Positions 51,289 through 62,226 of a DNA stretch of 64,000 bases are shown here, piece after piece. Source of the DNA: Osedax fenrisi (taxonomy: Eukaryota; Annelida; Polychaeta; Sabellida; Siboglinidae); NCBI GenBank assembly GCA_964019155.1, contig OZ025243.1, forward strand, positions 32,746,028 to 32,810,027. Direction: 5' to 3'. Numbering within the stretch: position 1 is the stretch's first letter; each line of letters begins with the position of its first letter. The notes beneath the pieces are model-generated. The model did not search any database. It saw nothing but the letters and a program-made list of their open reading frames with translations, and was not told the DNA's origin. A program made the position numbers and the translations under genes.

Positions 51289-51973
51289 TACTCCAATCTT
51301 TATAATAATCAGGTAGGTAAGATCCAGATACGTATGTAGAACTCAGACATCAGATTCATATTCAACATAACTAAATATTCCAGACAACATATATCCCCTT
51401 TGAGAACCAAATTACATTGGCTGCCAATAAAATCCCGTATAATTTACAAAATTGCACTGACCATACATTTAGCTACACATCATAACACACCAGACTATCT
51501 TGTTAACTTACTAACTCCCAACACAACTATTTACGAACAAAGACACATAAACAAATTCAAATTAAAAACTCCAGTTCTATTACATTTAACATCTACCCAA
51601 CATAAATCTTTCTCCATCCATGCTCCAAAAATCTGGAATGATCTACCTCACCATATCCGATCAATTGACTCAACTGTAACATTCAAATCAAAGCTCAAAA
51701 CATACCTTTTTGCCCAATAATATATTGAAAGCACGTCCGAAAACTTCAATAAAGAAGTTGATGGAAGTGCCTAAACCAATTAGGTAACAGGTATGTAAAT
51801 CGTATTCGAGCTTTTTTATATTACACCAATATATAATTCATATCTCAAAAAGAAAATTATATAATTGTATACTATTTTAATTTTATTTTGATAATTTTAT
51901 AGTATATAATAATTTTCCGTAGATTTTAATAACAACATACTCCAATCTTTATAATATAATAATCAGGTAGGTA
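51289..51973. mobile_element. LINE fragment flanked by ~30-bp direct repeats
   Basis: tactccaatctttataat ... aatcaggtaggta occurs at 51,289-51,319 and again at 51,938-51,973, where it has an extra 5 bp (ataat). The two copies bracket the reverse-transcriptase fragment at 51,337-51,720 and its 3' tail. They look like a long target-site duplication, or duplicated flanks from another event. About 615 bp lie between the copies. Confidence 0.6.
51337..51720 (+). pseudogene. LINE reverse-transcriptase extreme C-terminus (second lineage)
   Basis: Seen: after a TAG at 51,334-51,336, the frame reads NSDIRFIFNITKYSRQHISP then LRTKLHWLPIKSRIIYKIAL, continues through HAPKIWNDLPHHIRS, and ends at TAA 51,718. 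Known: LHWLP-RI-YKI followed by W-LP--IR is the C-terminus of CR1/L2-type reverse transcriptases. The family differs from the fragment at 49,091. The TAG probably replaces a sense codon, because the frame is recognisable directly after it. Only about 130 codons survive; the catalytic core is absent. Confidence 0.85.
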
Positions 51974-52684
51974 TATACGCTAACTTATAGAAGTATATTA
52001 TGAAATAGGTCTACAATACATTTTATATGAATGTGAATGTATATTACACATATTACAATATTGATTAATACCACTGGTCATTTTAACAACAATTCTCTGA
52101 AGTCTGAGTTCTGTTAACTTATTATAGACTAGTTTTTCACACTGATTTAAAATATGTAATTATTTTTTCAGATCAGGTCTTTTTTTTAATTAAATTTGAA
52201 AATTTGTGAAAAAATCACAAATATAGTAAAAATAAACAAAACTAACGTAAATGTAATAAATTTATTTCAATATTATTTGGTATATTTTAATGTATAATGA
52301 TTACAAATAATAATTTGCATAGTTAATAATTTAATAATCATTGATTACAAGATTATTTCAATGATTTGGTTATATTTTAAGTATTTTTTATCCCTTTTTT
52401 AGACTTTAACAATAAAAATCAGGGATGTTAATATTTATGTATCCTTGGTATTTATCTTCCATTACAAAAATATCCTGATTAAAGCACTATCCTTGTTCTT
52501 CACTATAATCAACATAGTTATCAGGAAAATAGTGTGCACTGATAAAATAAATCTTTATGGACATACGAGCTCAAATATCTATATAACATAAAAGCATAAT
52601 TTAACCTTCAAATTTAACCTAAAATATTTATATATTCTGTCATCTATGATTTTCGAGAATAATGTTTAATAATTGATATTAAGA
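51974..52684. other. AT-rich DNA without recognisable gene
   Basis: No open frame or repeat that I can support. Part of it may be the unrecognisably decayed end of the minus-strand pseudogene that starts at 53,320. Confidence 0.5.
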
Positions 52685-53320
52685 CTAGTTAGCTCTTAAT
52701 TCAATTTCTCTGGTAGGACATAAATCAAAATTTGTGTTGCTCATTAATTCCCTATTTGTTGGTCTATTATAAATTCCATACTTAACTTAGTAATATCCTT
52801 ACTCAATAATATGTGGAAATCTTTGTTGTAAAAGAGAAAATCATGTCCATCCGTATCCAATACTTTTACAAAATTCTTCATTAATCTAATTTAATGTGTA
52901 ATATAATAGGATATTATTAATGGATATATAACATACCTGTATTAATGAGAGATCGTATCTTAGTCTTATATGAAGCAGGCTAAAGATATTAAAAAATACT
53001 CTTACATGACAAATTACATACGTGCTTAATGCTAATCATGTATAATGATGAGCATAGGTTCGATTATCTCATAAATATAGAAAGTATTGATATTTTGTGT
53101 ATCCTACTTGTCATCCTAAAAGTATCAATATAACCTTTAAGTTTCCACATATATTACAAGTATGATCATTGTATATTAATGAATAACGTAGAATTAACAT
53201 GTTACTATATCTTTCAGTCAATTGTAACGAATATCCCAGTCGCATACATATAATAGTATTACCATTATAGAGCAACACAGCTTTTCAACTTTTATGTGAT
53301 GAGTCTTAAATAGCTTTTAT
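52685..53320 (-). pseudogene. Decayed copy of a multicopy arthropod protein family
   Basis: Seen on the minus strand: DSSHKS (about 53,300), KAVLLYNGN, HTCNICGNLKVILILLG, a stop, QVGYTKYQYFLYL, another stop, FSLLHIRL (to 52,961), then a 79-nt insertion, then IRLMKNFVKVLDTDGHDF, then after a frameshift ELMSNTNFDLCPTREIELR, and TAG at 52,687. From memory, the order DSS-K--L-AVLL-NGN, ICG-LKVI-LLG-Q-GYTK-, LHI-L-L-K-FVK-LD--G is that of a widespread multicopy protein family of arthropod genomes with no settled name, probably carried by mobile elements. I cannot verify this here. At least four stops, two frame changes and the insertion make it dead. It probably continues at 55,071, beyond the inverted-repeat element. 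Confidence 0.7.
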
Positions 53321-54372
53321 TATTATGTTTCATATATGGATTCATATAGGATATGCCCATTAATACAAATACTCCATTTACATTATGGCAATAAATCAAT
53401 TAACCAGGCCGGTTGCTCTGGAATATGTCTGGGATTGGCCAGTGACAATCCCAACCAGGAAAATCCAAAGACAATCCTTATTTATAGGGATTATTGGGTT
53501 GCTCTGGGATTTTGTAAATATATCCTAGCTGAGATCAAGCTCAGCAATATTTCTACTAACATCTTTATGTTATCCTTATTTTATTTTCGAATATTTTAAA
53601 ATAGTTAAAATATAGGAATTATAGTTATAAATTACTTGATTTATAATTCGATTATTAAAGGAAATATATATAAGTATATAGGAGTTTTATATAGTTTCGC
53701 AAATCCCATTCAATTTCAAGTAGAATCAACAGATAATATTTGTAAAAGTTAACATAACGATAAGTAAAGTGTTATAATTAAGGGTACTAATTATTTTTTT
53801 TATTTTCAAATATATGTTAATATTATTTGAAATTACTTAATTATACTTATAGTTTCTAATATTATATTAAATATAAATTTAATTATATTATTATTATTAT
53901 TAGTTTATTATATCATTTAATTTATTCTTATTAACACATATTTAAGACGATATTAGTAATTATTGATATAAATATAAATTGGTAGATGTATATTATTCAT
54001 TTAATATATTATAGTATAAGGTAGTTTTAAATATCATAATGATATCATATAATATTAATATAACATAATTAAATTTATAAATATTATATAAAATCAAAAT
54101 ATTAGTTAATATCGAAGTAATATTCGTTGAATATATTAAATATTTAATAAGTAAATATTAATAATATGTATGTTATTCAGTTGCATACTATTAATTATAA
54201 TATTAAATTTAATTAGGACACCTATAGTTTCTAGATATAATAAATATTATGTGTAAAATATGCTAAAATAATAATAAGTAAAATATTATATTATGAAATA
54301 TAATTCTATTCTAATTCTATTTATAATTAAATCAAAACTAATAACACTATTAGTAATTATACATAATATATA

Positions 54373-54450
54373 AGATCGGATTGATGTGGTTGAATTGCTG
54401 TATACAACGCATAATGCTTGGCTTCGATTCCCTTTGAAGGCATGTTTTTT
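54373..54450 (+). other. Weak tRNA-like (polymerase III box) remnant
   Basis: tgtggttgaattgc resembles an A box, and ggcttcgattccc resembles a B box with normal spacing. A T-run follows at about 54,445. The T-stem does not pair and no cloverleaf forms, so this is at best a decayed tRNA-derived sequence inside the inverted-repeat element. Confidence 0.2.
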
Positions 54451-54639
54451 TATTTTATAATATATATTTTTTTAATATAAATAATAATAATATTACTATT
54501 TAGTATTATTTAACCTTTTAAGAGTAAAAGCATATTAATTGTAAACTATAAAACGTAACATAAAACAAATAAAATTCTATTAAATATTAATATTAAAAAT
54601 ATTATATATTATTAAATATATTGAACTAGAAATTATTTT

Positions 54640-54655
54640 GAAGCCCTAGGGCTTC
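54640..54655. repeat. 16-bp perfect palindrome
   Basis: gaagccctagggcttc, inside the inverted-repeat element. No known role. Confidence 0.85.
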
Positions 54656-55070
54656 ATATATTCTTATAAATCTTTATAGGGTATTCTTATATATATATAT
54701 GTATGTATATATATGGGCTTATTAGGACTATATATGACCTATATTTCATATTTTAATATTTAATATTTGATCCTACATATTTTAAATTTAATAATGACAC
54801 CTTTTTGTGATCCTTATTTTTTCACATAAGTATCATTAAATTGTCCTAGTTTTACAAACACATATTTCCAGAGCTACTCGAATGTCCTACGTAATAAATA
54901 TAGCTAAACATACCCAGAGCAACCGATCCTCTATCTATCCTACGCTATATTTTTTTGCTAGGATAGGACATTGATTTTTGTCCAGATAATCCCGATTTAC
55001 TGAGAATTATCCAGAGATTGTCTCTGGATAGTGATAGGACATTTTATATTTCCAGAGCAACCGGCCCCTG

Positions 55071-55123
55071 TATTTTTAAAGCTTTGGTGAAAGCATAATT
55101 TTCACAATGACAGAAAAAAATTA
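55071..55123 (-). pseudogene. Probable continuation of the 52,685-53,320 pseudogene
   Basis: Directly next to the right end of the inverted-repeat element, the minus strand reads FFFCHCENYAFTKALKI up to the junction. In the family I recall for 52,685-53,320, a similar segment (F-FC---N---L-ALGI) lies immediately before the DSSK motif. If correct, the element inserted between these two parts. The match is short. Confidence 0.35.
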
Positions 55124-55217
55124 GATCATAAATTTGAGATTTGAAAAATTTGAATATTGAAAATAGAATATCAGTAATATGTTGTACTTGTCATAATGCA
55201 GATGACTTATAAGGATA

Positions 55218-55221
<4 letters not shown>

Positions 55222-55271
<50 letters not shown>
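55222..55271. repeat. (AT)n microsatellite
   Basis: About 50 bp of pure AT, directly beyond the (AACAAT)n tail of the SINE. Confidence 0.97.
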
Positions 55272-55276
<5 letters not shown>

Positions 55277-55570
55277 ATTGTTATTGTTATTTTTATTTGG
55301 TGGAGTCCTTTCATCCCATCCAGGAATTTAGATGAAGTTTTCACTTATAAACATATATGGCTCTAATGTCCCTTCGAAGCCGCTCTTATGTTAAGGCATC
55401 CATGGTTTTAACGAGAGCCGATCATTTATTTATACACAATTATATAAGATCACTTCTAAATAATATTTTAAGACCCATTTTATAAAATTAATTAATGGTC
55501 CTGACGAGGGTCGAACCCGTGTCCTACTGCGTGTATGTCTGACGCCTTAGCCACTGAGCCACACAGGCAG

Positions 55571-55571
<1 letters not shown>
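55272..55571 (-). mobile_element. tRNA-derived SINE
   Basis: Seen on the minus strand: a tRNA-like head starting near 55,571 with A box tggctcagtgg (55,551-55,561) and B box gggttcgaccc (55,508-55,518), whose T-stem pairs with one G-U. Then comes a ~200-bp unrelated body and a short tail of aacaat repeats (55,272-55,290). The acceptor and anticodon arms do not pair properly, so it is not a functional tRNA gene. Head, body and simple-repeat tail are the classic SINE order. SINEs are transcribed by RNA polymerase III from the internal boxes and copied by LINE proteins in trans. It lies immediately upstream of a LINE, in the opposite orientation. Confidence 0.8.

Positions 55572-55573
<2 letters not shown>

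Positions 55574-55613
<40 letters not shown>
55574..55613. repeat. (TA)n microsatellite between SINE and LINE
   Basis: About 40 bp of TA; the ATG of LINE ORF1 overlaps its end. Confidence 0.95.
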
Positions 55614-55617
<4 letters not shown>

Positions 55618-56208
55618 CACAAAAACAAGATATAATCGATTTAAAAAAATCAATTAATGAATTAACTGCGACAGTTAATATTCTAGTTGATAAAATCGAT
55701 AATCTAACATCGTCAGTTGAAATTAGAGATCAAAACATTTTTTATTTAGAAAATAAGTTAAATGAGATTAAGCAATACTCAAAAAAAAACAAACATTATT
55801 ATTTCATCTTCAACAGATTTTTTAAATAAATCTGATAATAAAAAATCAGAATTTGTAAATTTTGTAAAAAATCAATTGAATATTGATATTGACCCATATG
55901 ATGTTGTAGCAATTCACGTGTTACCTAATAAAAATAAGGACATTTATAAAACAATTGTAAAATTTCATTTTCATGAAACAAAAAGTAAAATTTTTAAAAA
56001 TATAAAAAAATTAAAAGATACTAATATATATATAAACGATCATTTAACCAAATATAACTCTGAAATATTTTACAAAGCAAGGAATCTACTAAAAGATTCA
56101 AAAATAAAGTATTGTTGGACAGTTAATGGCATAACGTTTATTAAAAAAACAGAATCTTCTGAAAAGGACAAAATTTTAAATTTTAGTGATTTTAATTCTA
56201 TATGGTAG
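55614..56208 (+). pseudogene. LINE ORF1 (coiled coil plus C-terminal domain), frameshifted
   Basis: Seen: from ATG 55,614, ~55 residues form a coiled-coil-like heptad stretch (DLKKSINELTATVNILVDKI and onwards). At a run of nine A (55,781-55,789) the frame shifts, and the +1 frame continues to TAG at 56,206 with a domain ending in INDHLTKYNSEIFYKARNLL and CWTVNGITFIKK. Known: many insect LINE ORF1 proteins have a coiled coil followed by an RNA-binding-type C-terminal domain in which a NDHLT-Y---L---AR-L motif and a W--NG-I-V motif recur; the baculovirus FP-type domain family looks alike. ORF1p binds element RNA. The protein is short for the family and begins at a (TA)n tract, so the 5' end is probably truncated. 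The frameshift equals loss of one A from the run and could be a sequencing error. Confidence 0.75.
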
Positions 56209-56332
56209 TTTTATTAAATTTTGTATTATATTTATATTCTTGTTTTTATTGTTCTTATTATTTACGTTACTTATTTATTTATATATATATATACTTAATC
56301 TTTTTTATTTACATTAATTTATATTTTATATT

Positions 56333-57217
56333 ATGGTTTACAATAATAATAACTATTATGACAGTAATAATGAATTATATAATAATAATGAAACACATAC
56401 TAATTATGAATATATGTCCGATGAATATTTAAATAAAAATATACAAATAGAATGCAATTATGTTGAATGTAAATCAATAAAATATGTATCTAATCACGGC
56501 CTATCAATATTTCATTTAAATGCACGAAGTTTCGTACAGAATTTTGATGACATAATAATGTTATTAGATTCAATAGAAATTAAATTCAACATCATTGTGA
56601 TAAGCGAAACTTGGTTACAAGAATACAATAAAGATTTATATCAAATTGAAAATTATAATGCATGCCATATAACACGTAATAACTTTATAAATAACACATA
56701 TACTAACAATGCAGGTGGTGGCGTTTCTATCTTTATACAAAACCATTTAAACTATAATATTATAGATAATTTATGCATATCAAAACATGAATTTGTGGAT
56801 ATTCTTACGATTTCTTTAAATATTAATAATAAAAACATTTTAATTAGTGGTATATATAAATCGCCTAAAGCTGATATAATAGATTTTAGTGATTTTATTT
56901 ATACACATTTTAATTACTTTTCGGCTAAGAGGGACCTTTTTTTGGTGGGAGATTTTAATATTAATATTTTAATAAATAACAATAAAATTAAATATTTTTT
57001 AGATAACATTTACAGTTTAGGTTGTTATCCATTAATTACAAAATTAACAAGATATGGAATACATATTAACTCATTAATTGATAATATATATTGTAATTGT
57101 AATTACAAACATATAGTCAACGATATTATAATCAGTGATGTAAGTGATCACCTTCCTATATATGTTGTATATGAATGTGAAACAACAAATTATAAAAAAA
57201 AACAAATTGAAATATAA
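56333..57217 (+). pseudogene. LINE ORF2, apurinic-type endonuclease domain
   Basis: Seen: ATG at 56,333. About residues 60-285 form an endonuclease/exonuclease/phosphatase fold with its motifs in order: LSIFHLNARSF (Asn), VISETWL (Glu), GGGVSIFI, a GIYKSP strand, LVGDFNIN (Asp, Asn) and SDVSDHLPI (Ser-Asp-His). All catalytic residues are present. Known: this endonuclease nicks target DNA to prime reverse transcription. The frame ends at TAA 57,215 after a nine-A run (57,194-57,202). The true continuation into the reverse transcriptase is in another frame, so ORF2 is broken here by a one-base homopolymer change. ORF1 ends 125 bp upstream, and the sequence between is AT-rich spacer. Confidence 0.88.
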
Positions 57218-59264
57218 ATATATTAGACAAATTAATGATACAACAATAAATAATTTAAAAGATAGTATAATCAAACATAACTGGGATTATATTTATACAG
57301 ATAATACTATAGATTATATATTTAATAAATTTAATGTTGATTTAATAAGATTGTATAATGATAAATGTCCTATTATACAAATAAAAGATAATACAAAAAT
57401 TAAAAAACCATGGATTTATTCTAGTCTAATAAAATGCATAAATAAAAAAAATAAATTGTATAGAAATATTTTAAAAAACAAAACTACAGAAAAATTTATT
57501 TATTATAAAAAATATAAAAATATATTGACAACTTTATTACGAAAATCTGAATATTTGTATTATTCTTCAAAATTAACAATCAATCATAATAACATAAAAA
57601 ATACATGGGCTATTATAAATAAAGTTATAAATACAAACAAAAAAGAAATTAATTCATTACATAATCCAACTTCCATAGAATTTAACGACTATTTTAGTAG
57701 TATTGGACCGACATTGGCTAAACAAATAATTAATGAACCTAGTAATGAATCTATATATTCAACAATGAATGAAAATACTAAAGAATCATTGTTTTTATTA
57801 CCTACAACTTTAACTGAAATACAAAAAGAAATATCAAATACCAAAATAAAATATAGTACTGATTTCAATGATATTAATATGTATATTATAAAAAATATAA
57901 GTACAGAAATTTGTCCTATTATTACTCATTTATTTAACCGATCTTTATCAGATGGATATTTTCCGAATATATTAAAAAAATCTAAAGTAATACCACTATA
58001 TAAATCAGGAGATAGAAAAAAACCAGAGAACTATAGACCTATATCGTTACTCCCACAATTATCTAAGATATTATAAAGATTGATAAAAAATCGAATTTTG
58101 AATTTCATAAATAAACACAACATAATTAATGATTGCCAATATGGTTTCAGTAATAATATTTCAACAGCAGATGCTATTTCTGAAACAATTGAGATCATAA
58201 GTGATACATTGGAATCATTACAAAAATGTGCAATTATTTCAATCGATCTACGAAAAGCATTCGATACACTAGATCATACCATATTGTTAAATAAACTTTT
58301 TATATATGGAATTAGAGGTACAGCTTCAAAATTCAAATTATAATAATATTACATGTGGAGTTCCACAAGGATCTGTTCTTGGACCACTTTTATTTATTTA
58401 TATATTAATGACTTACCGACAATTTCAAATAATGTTAAACCTATTTTATTCGCAGATGATACTAACTTAATATTTTATGATAAAACAATTTTAAATCTTA
58501 AAGATAAAATGCAAACAGATATAAATAAATTATTTAAATGGCTTAATATAAATAAATTATCTATAAATATCAATAAAACTAATGTCTTACTTTTTAATAT
58601 CAGAAATAAAAATGAAAATATAAACTTAAATTTATATATTAATAATATTAAATTAAAACAAGTAACTGATATAAAATTTTTAGGTGTATATATTTACGAC
58701 AAGATTAATTGGAAAAAACAAATAAATTATGTAGCAACAAAACTTTGTAGAACAATTGCTATTTTAAATAAAGTAAAACATATATTCGATATAAAAACAT
58801 TAATTTTACTATATAATTCTTTTTTTTATTCACACCTAAATTATTGTGTTCATATATGGGGAAATACTTTTGTGTCTAGTTTATTAAAAATAACTATTAT
58901 ACAAAAACGAGCGTTAAAATGCATATTAGGTACACAGTATAATAGTTCTAATTATAATAAATTGCATTCAACATTCAACATTTTAAAATTTAGTGATATT
59001 GTGAAATATAATACAGCTAAATTTATGAATAGGGCAATTAATAAAATGTTGCCTATAAATTTACAGAAATTATATAAAATAAAAACGTATAATAAAAATA
59101 TATTTTATAGAATAAAAGTCAGAACAGATCGAAAATCTTTTTGTTTGACTAATGTTGGACCACAATTATGGAATAACCTAAACATAAATCTGAAATACAA
59201 TAATAATCCAAATAAATTTAATAAAAATTATAAAAAATATTTAATAAGTTTATATAAAGACTAA
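57200..59264 (+). pseudogene. LINE ORF2, reverse-transcriptase part, broken
   Basis: Seen: a linker to about 57,900, then KVIPLYKSGD and NYRPISLLPQLSKI. A TAA at 58,074-58,076 stands in frame. The frame goes on with CQYGFSNNISTADA and ISIDLRKAFDTLDH (catalytic Asp) to 58,343. There, part of the domain is missing (roughly 30 codons by family comparison). CGVPQGSVLGPLLF follows in another frame, then after a one-base change YINDLP and the catalytic FADD at 58,449-58,460. The C-terminus runs to TAA at 59,262, with LNYCVHIWGN, IQKRALKCILG and VGPQLWNNL. Known: a jockey/CR1-type non-LTR reverse transcriptase. One nonsense codon, one deletion and two frame changes make this copy inactive. Confidence 0.9.
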
Positions 59265-59830
59265 TGATATACTTTTATTAACAATTTTATTTTATTGACT
59301 AATGTTAAATTTTACAAATTAAAAAATTATTATATTATATTTTGTATATACACTTACTTTTATTCTACTTTATTATCATTTTCATCTATTTGACTAATGA
59401 TATATATTTTATATAATTACACATACATTTTTACATCATTTTCGTCTAATTGACTAATGATATATATTTTATATAATTACACATACATTTTTACATTACA
59501 TATTATGAACTTTTACTTTTACTTTTATACAACTATAACTAAAGATATCATTTTATTTATAACATTTTAATATTTATTTTAATTACATTTTTTATAATTA
59601 AATAATATTCGCTTTTTTTAGGTGGCATGCATTATAATATTTCTACTGATAAATATATAATCTATTTTTTTTTTTTTTTTTTTGATTTAAAAAAAATGTT
59701 TCTTTTATTATTTTTTTATTATGGTAATATTTGTCTTGATTTATTCTATATATTATATGTTTTCTATATATCTATGATTTATTTTTATTCCATGTATATT
59801 ATATATTAATTTATATAATATTATATATAT
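59265..59830 (+). other. Probable LINE 3' untranslated region with 60-bp duplication
   Basis: Very AT-rich. A 60-bp unit is tandemly duplicated (tgactaatgatatatatttt at 59,391 and 59,451), with earlier partial echoes of gactaatg near 59,262 and 59,298. A T16 run occurs near 59,670. No poly-A tail is seen. The short frame at 59,627-59,809 is not coding-like. Confidence 0.6.
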
Positions 59831-60798
<968 letters not shown>

Positions 60799-60949
60799 TT
60801 TAAAATTATCAAAATATTAAAAAAAAAACTTGATATGATCTTAAAAAACTAATTAAATTTATGAAGTCCAAACCTAAAAAATCATGTCAACCAGTGTAAT
60901 GAAATATGAGAATTTTTAATTATGCTAATGCTGATTTAGAGAAAAATAT

Positions 60950-61430
60950 GTTTTTACAGATATCATCAATATTTTTACTAAATGAAGGTCATTTTACAAT
61001 ATTATTACTACATCTTTACTATAAGTAGATTACTATTTGAATTTTAATTTAAAAATAGTTAGATTAAGAAATCTTCCCTGAATTCATAACTATATATTTT
61101 AATTATGATAAATTTAATTTCCCATTGTGAAAATTAATTTGAATATTTAGAAAATTAAATATATTAATTACAGATATATAAGTCAAATATATTTTGTTAT
61201 CATCTGCAAATAAATGAATATTATTTTTGAAGAAAATATATATGGAAGATCATTAATATATAATACAAATACAATTGGAACAAAACCGATCTTTATATAC
61301 TTCAGAGATTACAATACTACTATTTGAAAATGAATTGTCATCTCGGGTGATTTTAGATCTATTCGATACATATTTGTAATGTCCTATTATTGCTTTATTA
61401 GATTTGAATTAATAATTCATATATCATGCA
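60950..61430 (-). pseudogene. LINE reverse-transcriptase fragment with FADD box, decayed
   Basis: Seen on the minus strand: HYKYVSNRSKITRDDNSFSN (from about 61,385), then a degenerate form of the GVPQGSVLGP motif, then VLYINDLP (about 61,250), then after a frame change LFADDNKIYL, with the catalytic FADD at 61,199-61,210. The downstream part to about 60,950 is too decayed to align by eye. Known: these are the palm motifs of non-LTR reverse transcriptases. No open frame longer than about 40 codons remains, so it is an old copy. It is in the opposite orientation to the LINE at 55,614. Confidence 0.72.
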
Positions 61431-61968
61431 TCATTTGGTAATACACTTTTATAGATTTGATTGTTATATAGTAGTTAATAATTATGTATTAATTATAATT
61501 AAGAAAACTATTGATATAGGAATATAATATCTAATATAATCAACTAATAGCAAAATATTACCATCATATTTGTTTACAAAAAATATAAAGTCCATGCAAT
61601 CATTATTGTATGATATAAACAATATAATACATTATACAGGTAGAAATAGCAAGAGGATGTGTGGTGATTCCTTCCACACAAATACAAATGAATTCAGAAA
61701 TAAGGAAAATATTACAACCAATATTTAAAACCAGAGGCGATATAAATTGCCTTCCTTATTTCGGTTAGTAACTAATATAGTATTATATTGTATTATTGAC
61801 GTATTACTAATATTATATATATAAATATATTTGATAAATTTCAGATTTATCCTGTTTTCTACTCTCTTATCAGTTCCTCTCACTAATGTATATGCTGATG
61901 TACCCTTGACTCTACATTCTACTGACCACTCTTCCTCTCCCCATATATTAACTAACTTCCGCTACATA
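61431..61968. other. Spacer; possible 3' region of the Ty3 element
   Basis: AT-rich with no gene recognised. The Ty3 element is on the minus strand, so its 3' end and long terminal repeat should lie here or lower. I cannot identify a terminal repeat because the partner lies outside the window. The plus-strand frame at 61,831-62,034 is antisense to the decayed end of pol. Confidence 0.45.
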
Positions 61969-62226
61969 CTAACATACTTTTGTATTCGTCTCTACTATCC
62001 AATTTATATCTCCTGTACCTTTACATCTATTTAAACATAATCTATTATCTATAGGTAATCTCCCTTCCCTTCCAAACATCAGTACAAATGGGGTATAACC
62101 AGTTGTTGCATGTGGTGTACTATTATACGCATGTACCAACTTTGGTAAGTGTATAGGCCACTTACTTTTCTCCTCTTCACCCAACATTCTTAACATATTA
62201 ATTATAGACCTATTCATCCGTTCACA
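61969..62226 (-). pseudogene. Ty3/gypsy integrase, C-terminal part
   Basis: Directly after the in-frame TAG at 62,227-62,229, the same frame continues CERMNRSIINML, LVHAYNSTPHATTGYTPF and VLMFGREGRLPID, and ends at TAG 61,969. The Glu of CERMN completes the D-D-35-E catalytic triad, so the nonsense codon separates it from the rest of the integrase. The HAYNST--ATG-TPF-LMFGR block is typical of Ty3/gypsy elements. After 61,969 the reading becomes stop-rich. Confidence 0.9.

Larger units (their letters stand above)
53404..55070. mobile_element. 1.67-kb terminal-inverted-repeat element, non-autonomous
   Basis: Seen: the left end ccaggccggttgctctgg (53,404-53,421) is the inverse of the right end ccagagcaaccggcccctg (55,052-55,070), except for two bases missing on the left. 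A second pair of the same core sits inside in the same mirror arrangement: ggttgctctgg at 53,497-53,507, and its inverse at 54,914-54,924, with a variant at 54,868. Subterminal hairpins occur at 55,008-55,030 (10-bp arms) and 53,431-53,452 (7-bp arms). There is no transposase; the middle is AT-rich. The end CAGGGGCCGG and repeated subterminal motifs suggest a hAT-type non-autonomous element, but I see no 8-bp target duplication, so the superfamily is inference. Confidence 0.68.

Noticed and set aside
53336..53599. Plus-strand open frame
   Set aside because: It runs across the left end of the inverted-repeat element and is explained by its G+C-richer terminal sequence; no domain or codon pattern.
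55497..55571. Functional tRNA gene on the minus strand
   Set aside because: A and B boxes are good, but acceptor and anticodon arms do not pair, and a SINE body and tail follow.
57074..57274. Minus-strand open frame
   Set aside because: Antisense shadow of the LINE ORF2 junction.
59627..59809. Plus-strand open frame with a Phe run
   Set aside because: Translation of a T-run and AT-rich DNA between the LINE tail and the dispersed repeat.
61831..62034. Plus-strand open frame with a signal-peptide-like start
   Set aside because: Its second half is antisense to the Ty3 integrase end, the hydrophobic start is expected in AT-rich DNA, and no splice or promoter support is seen.
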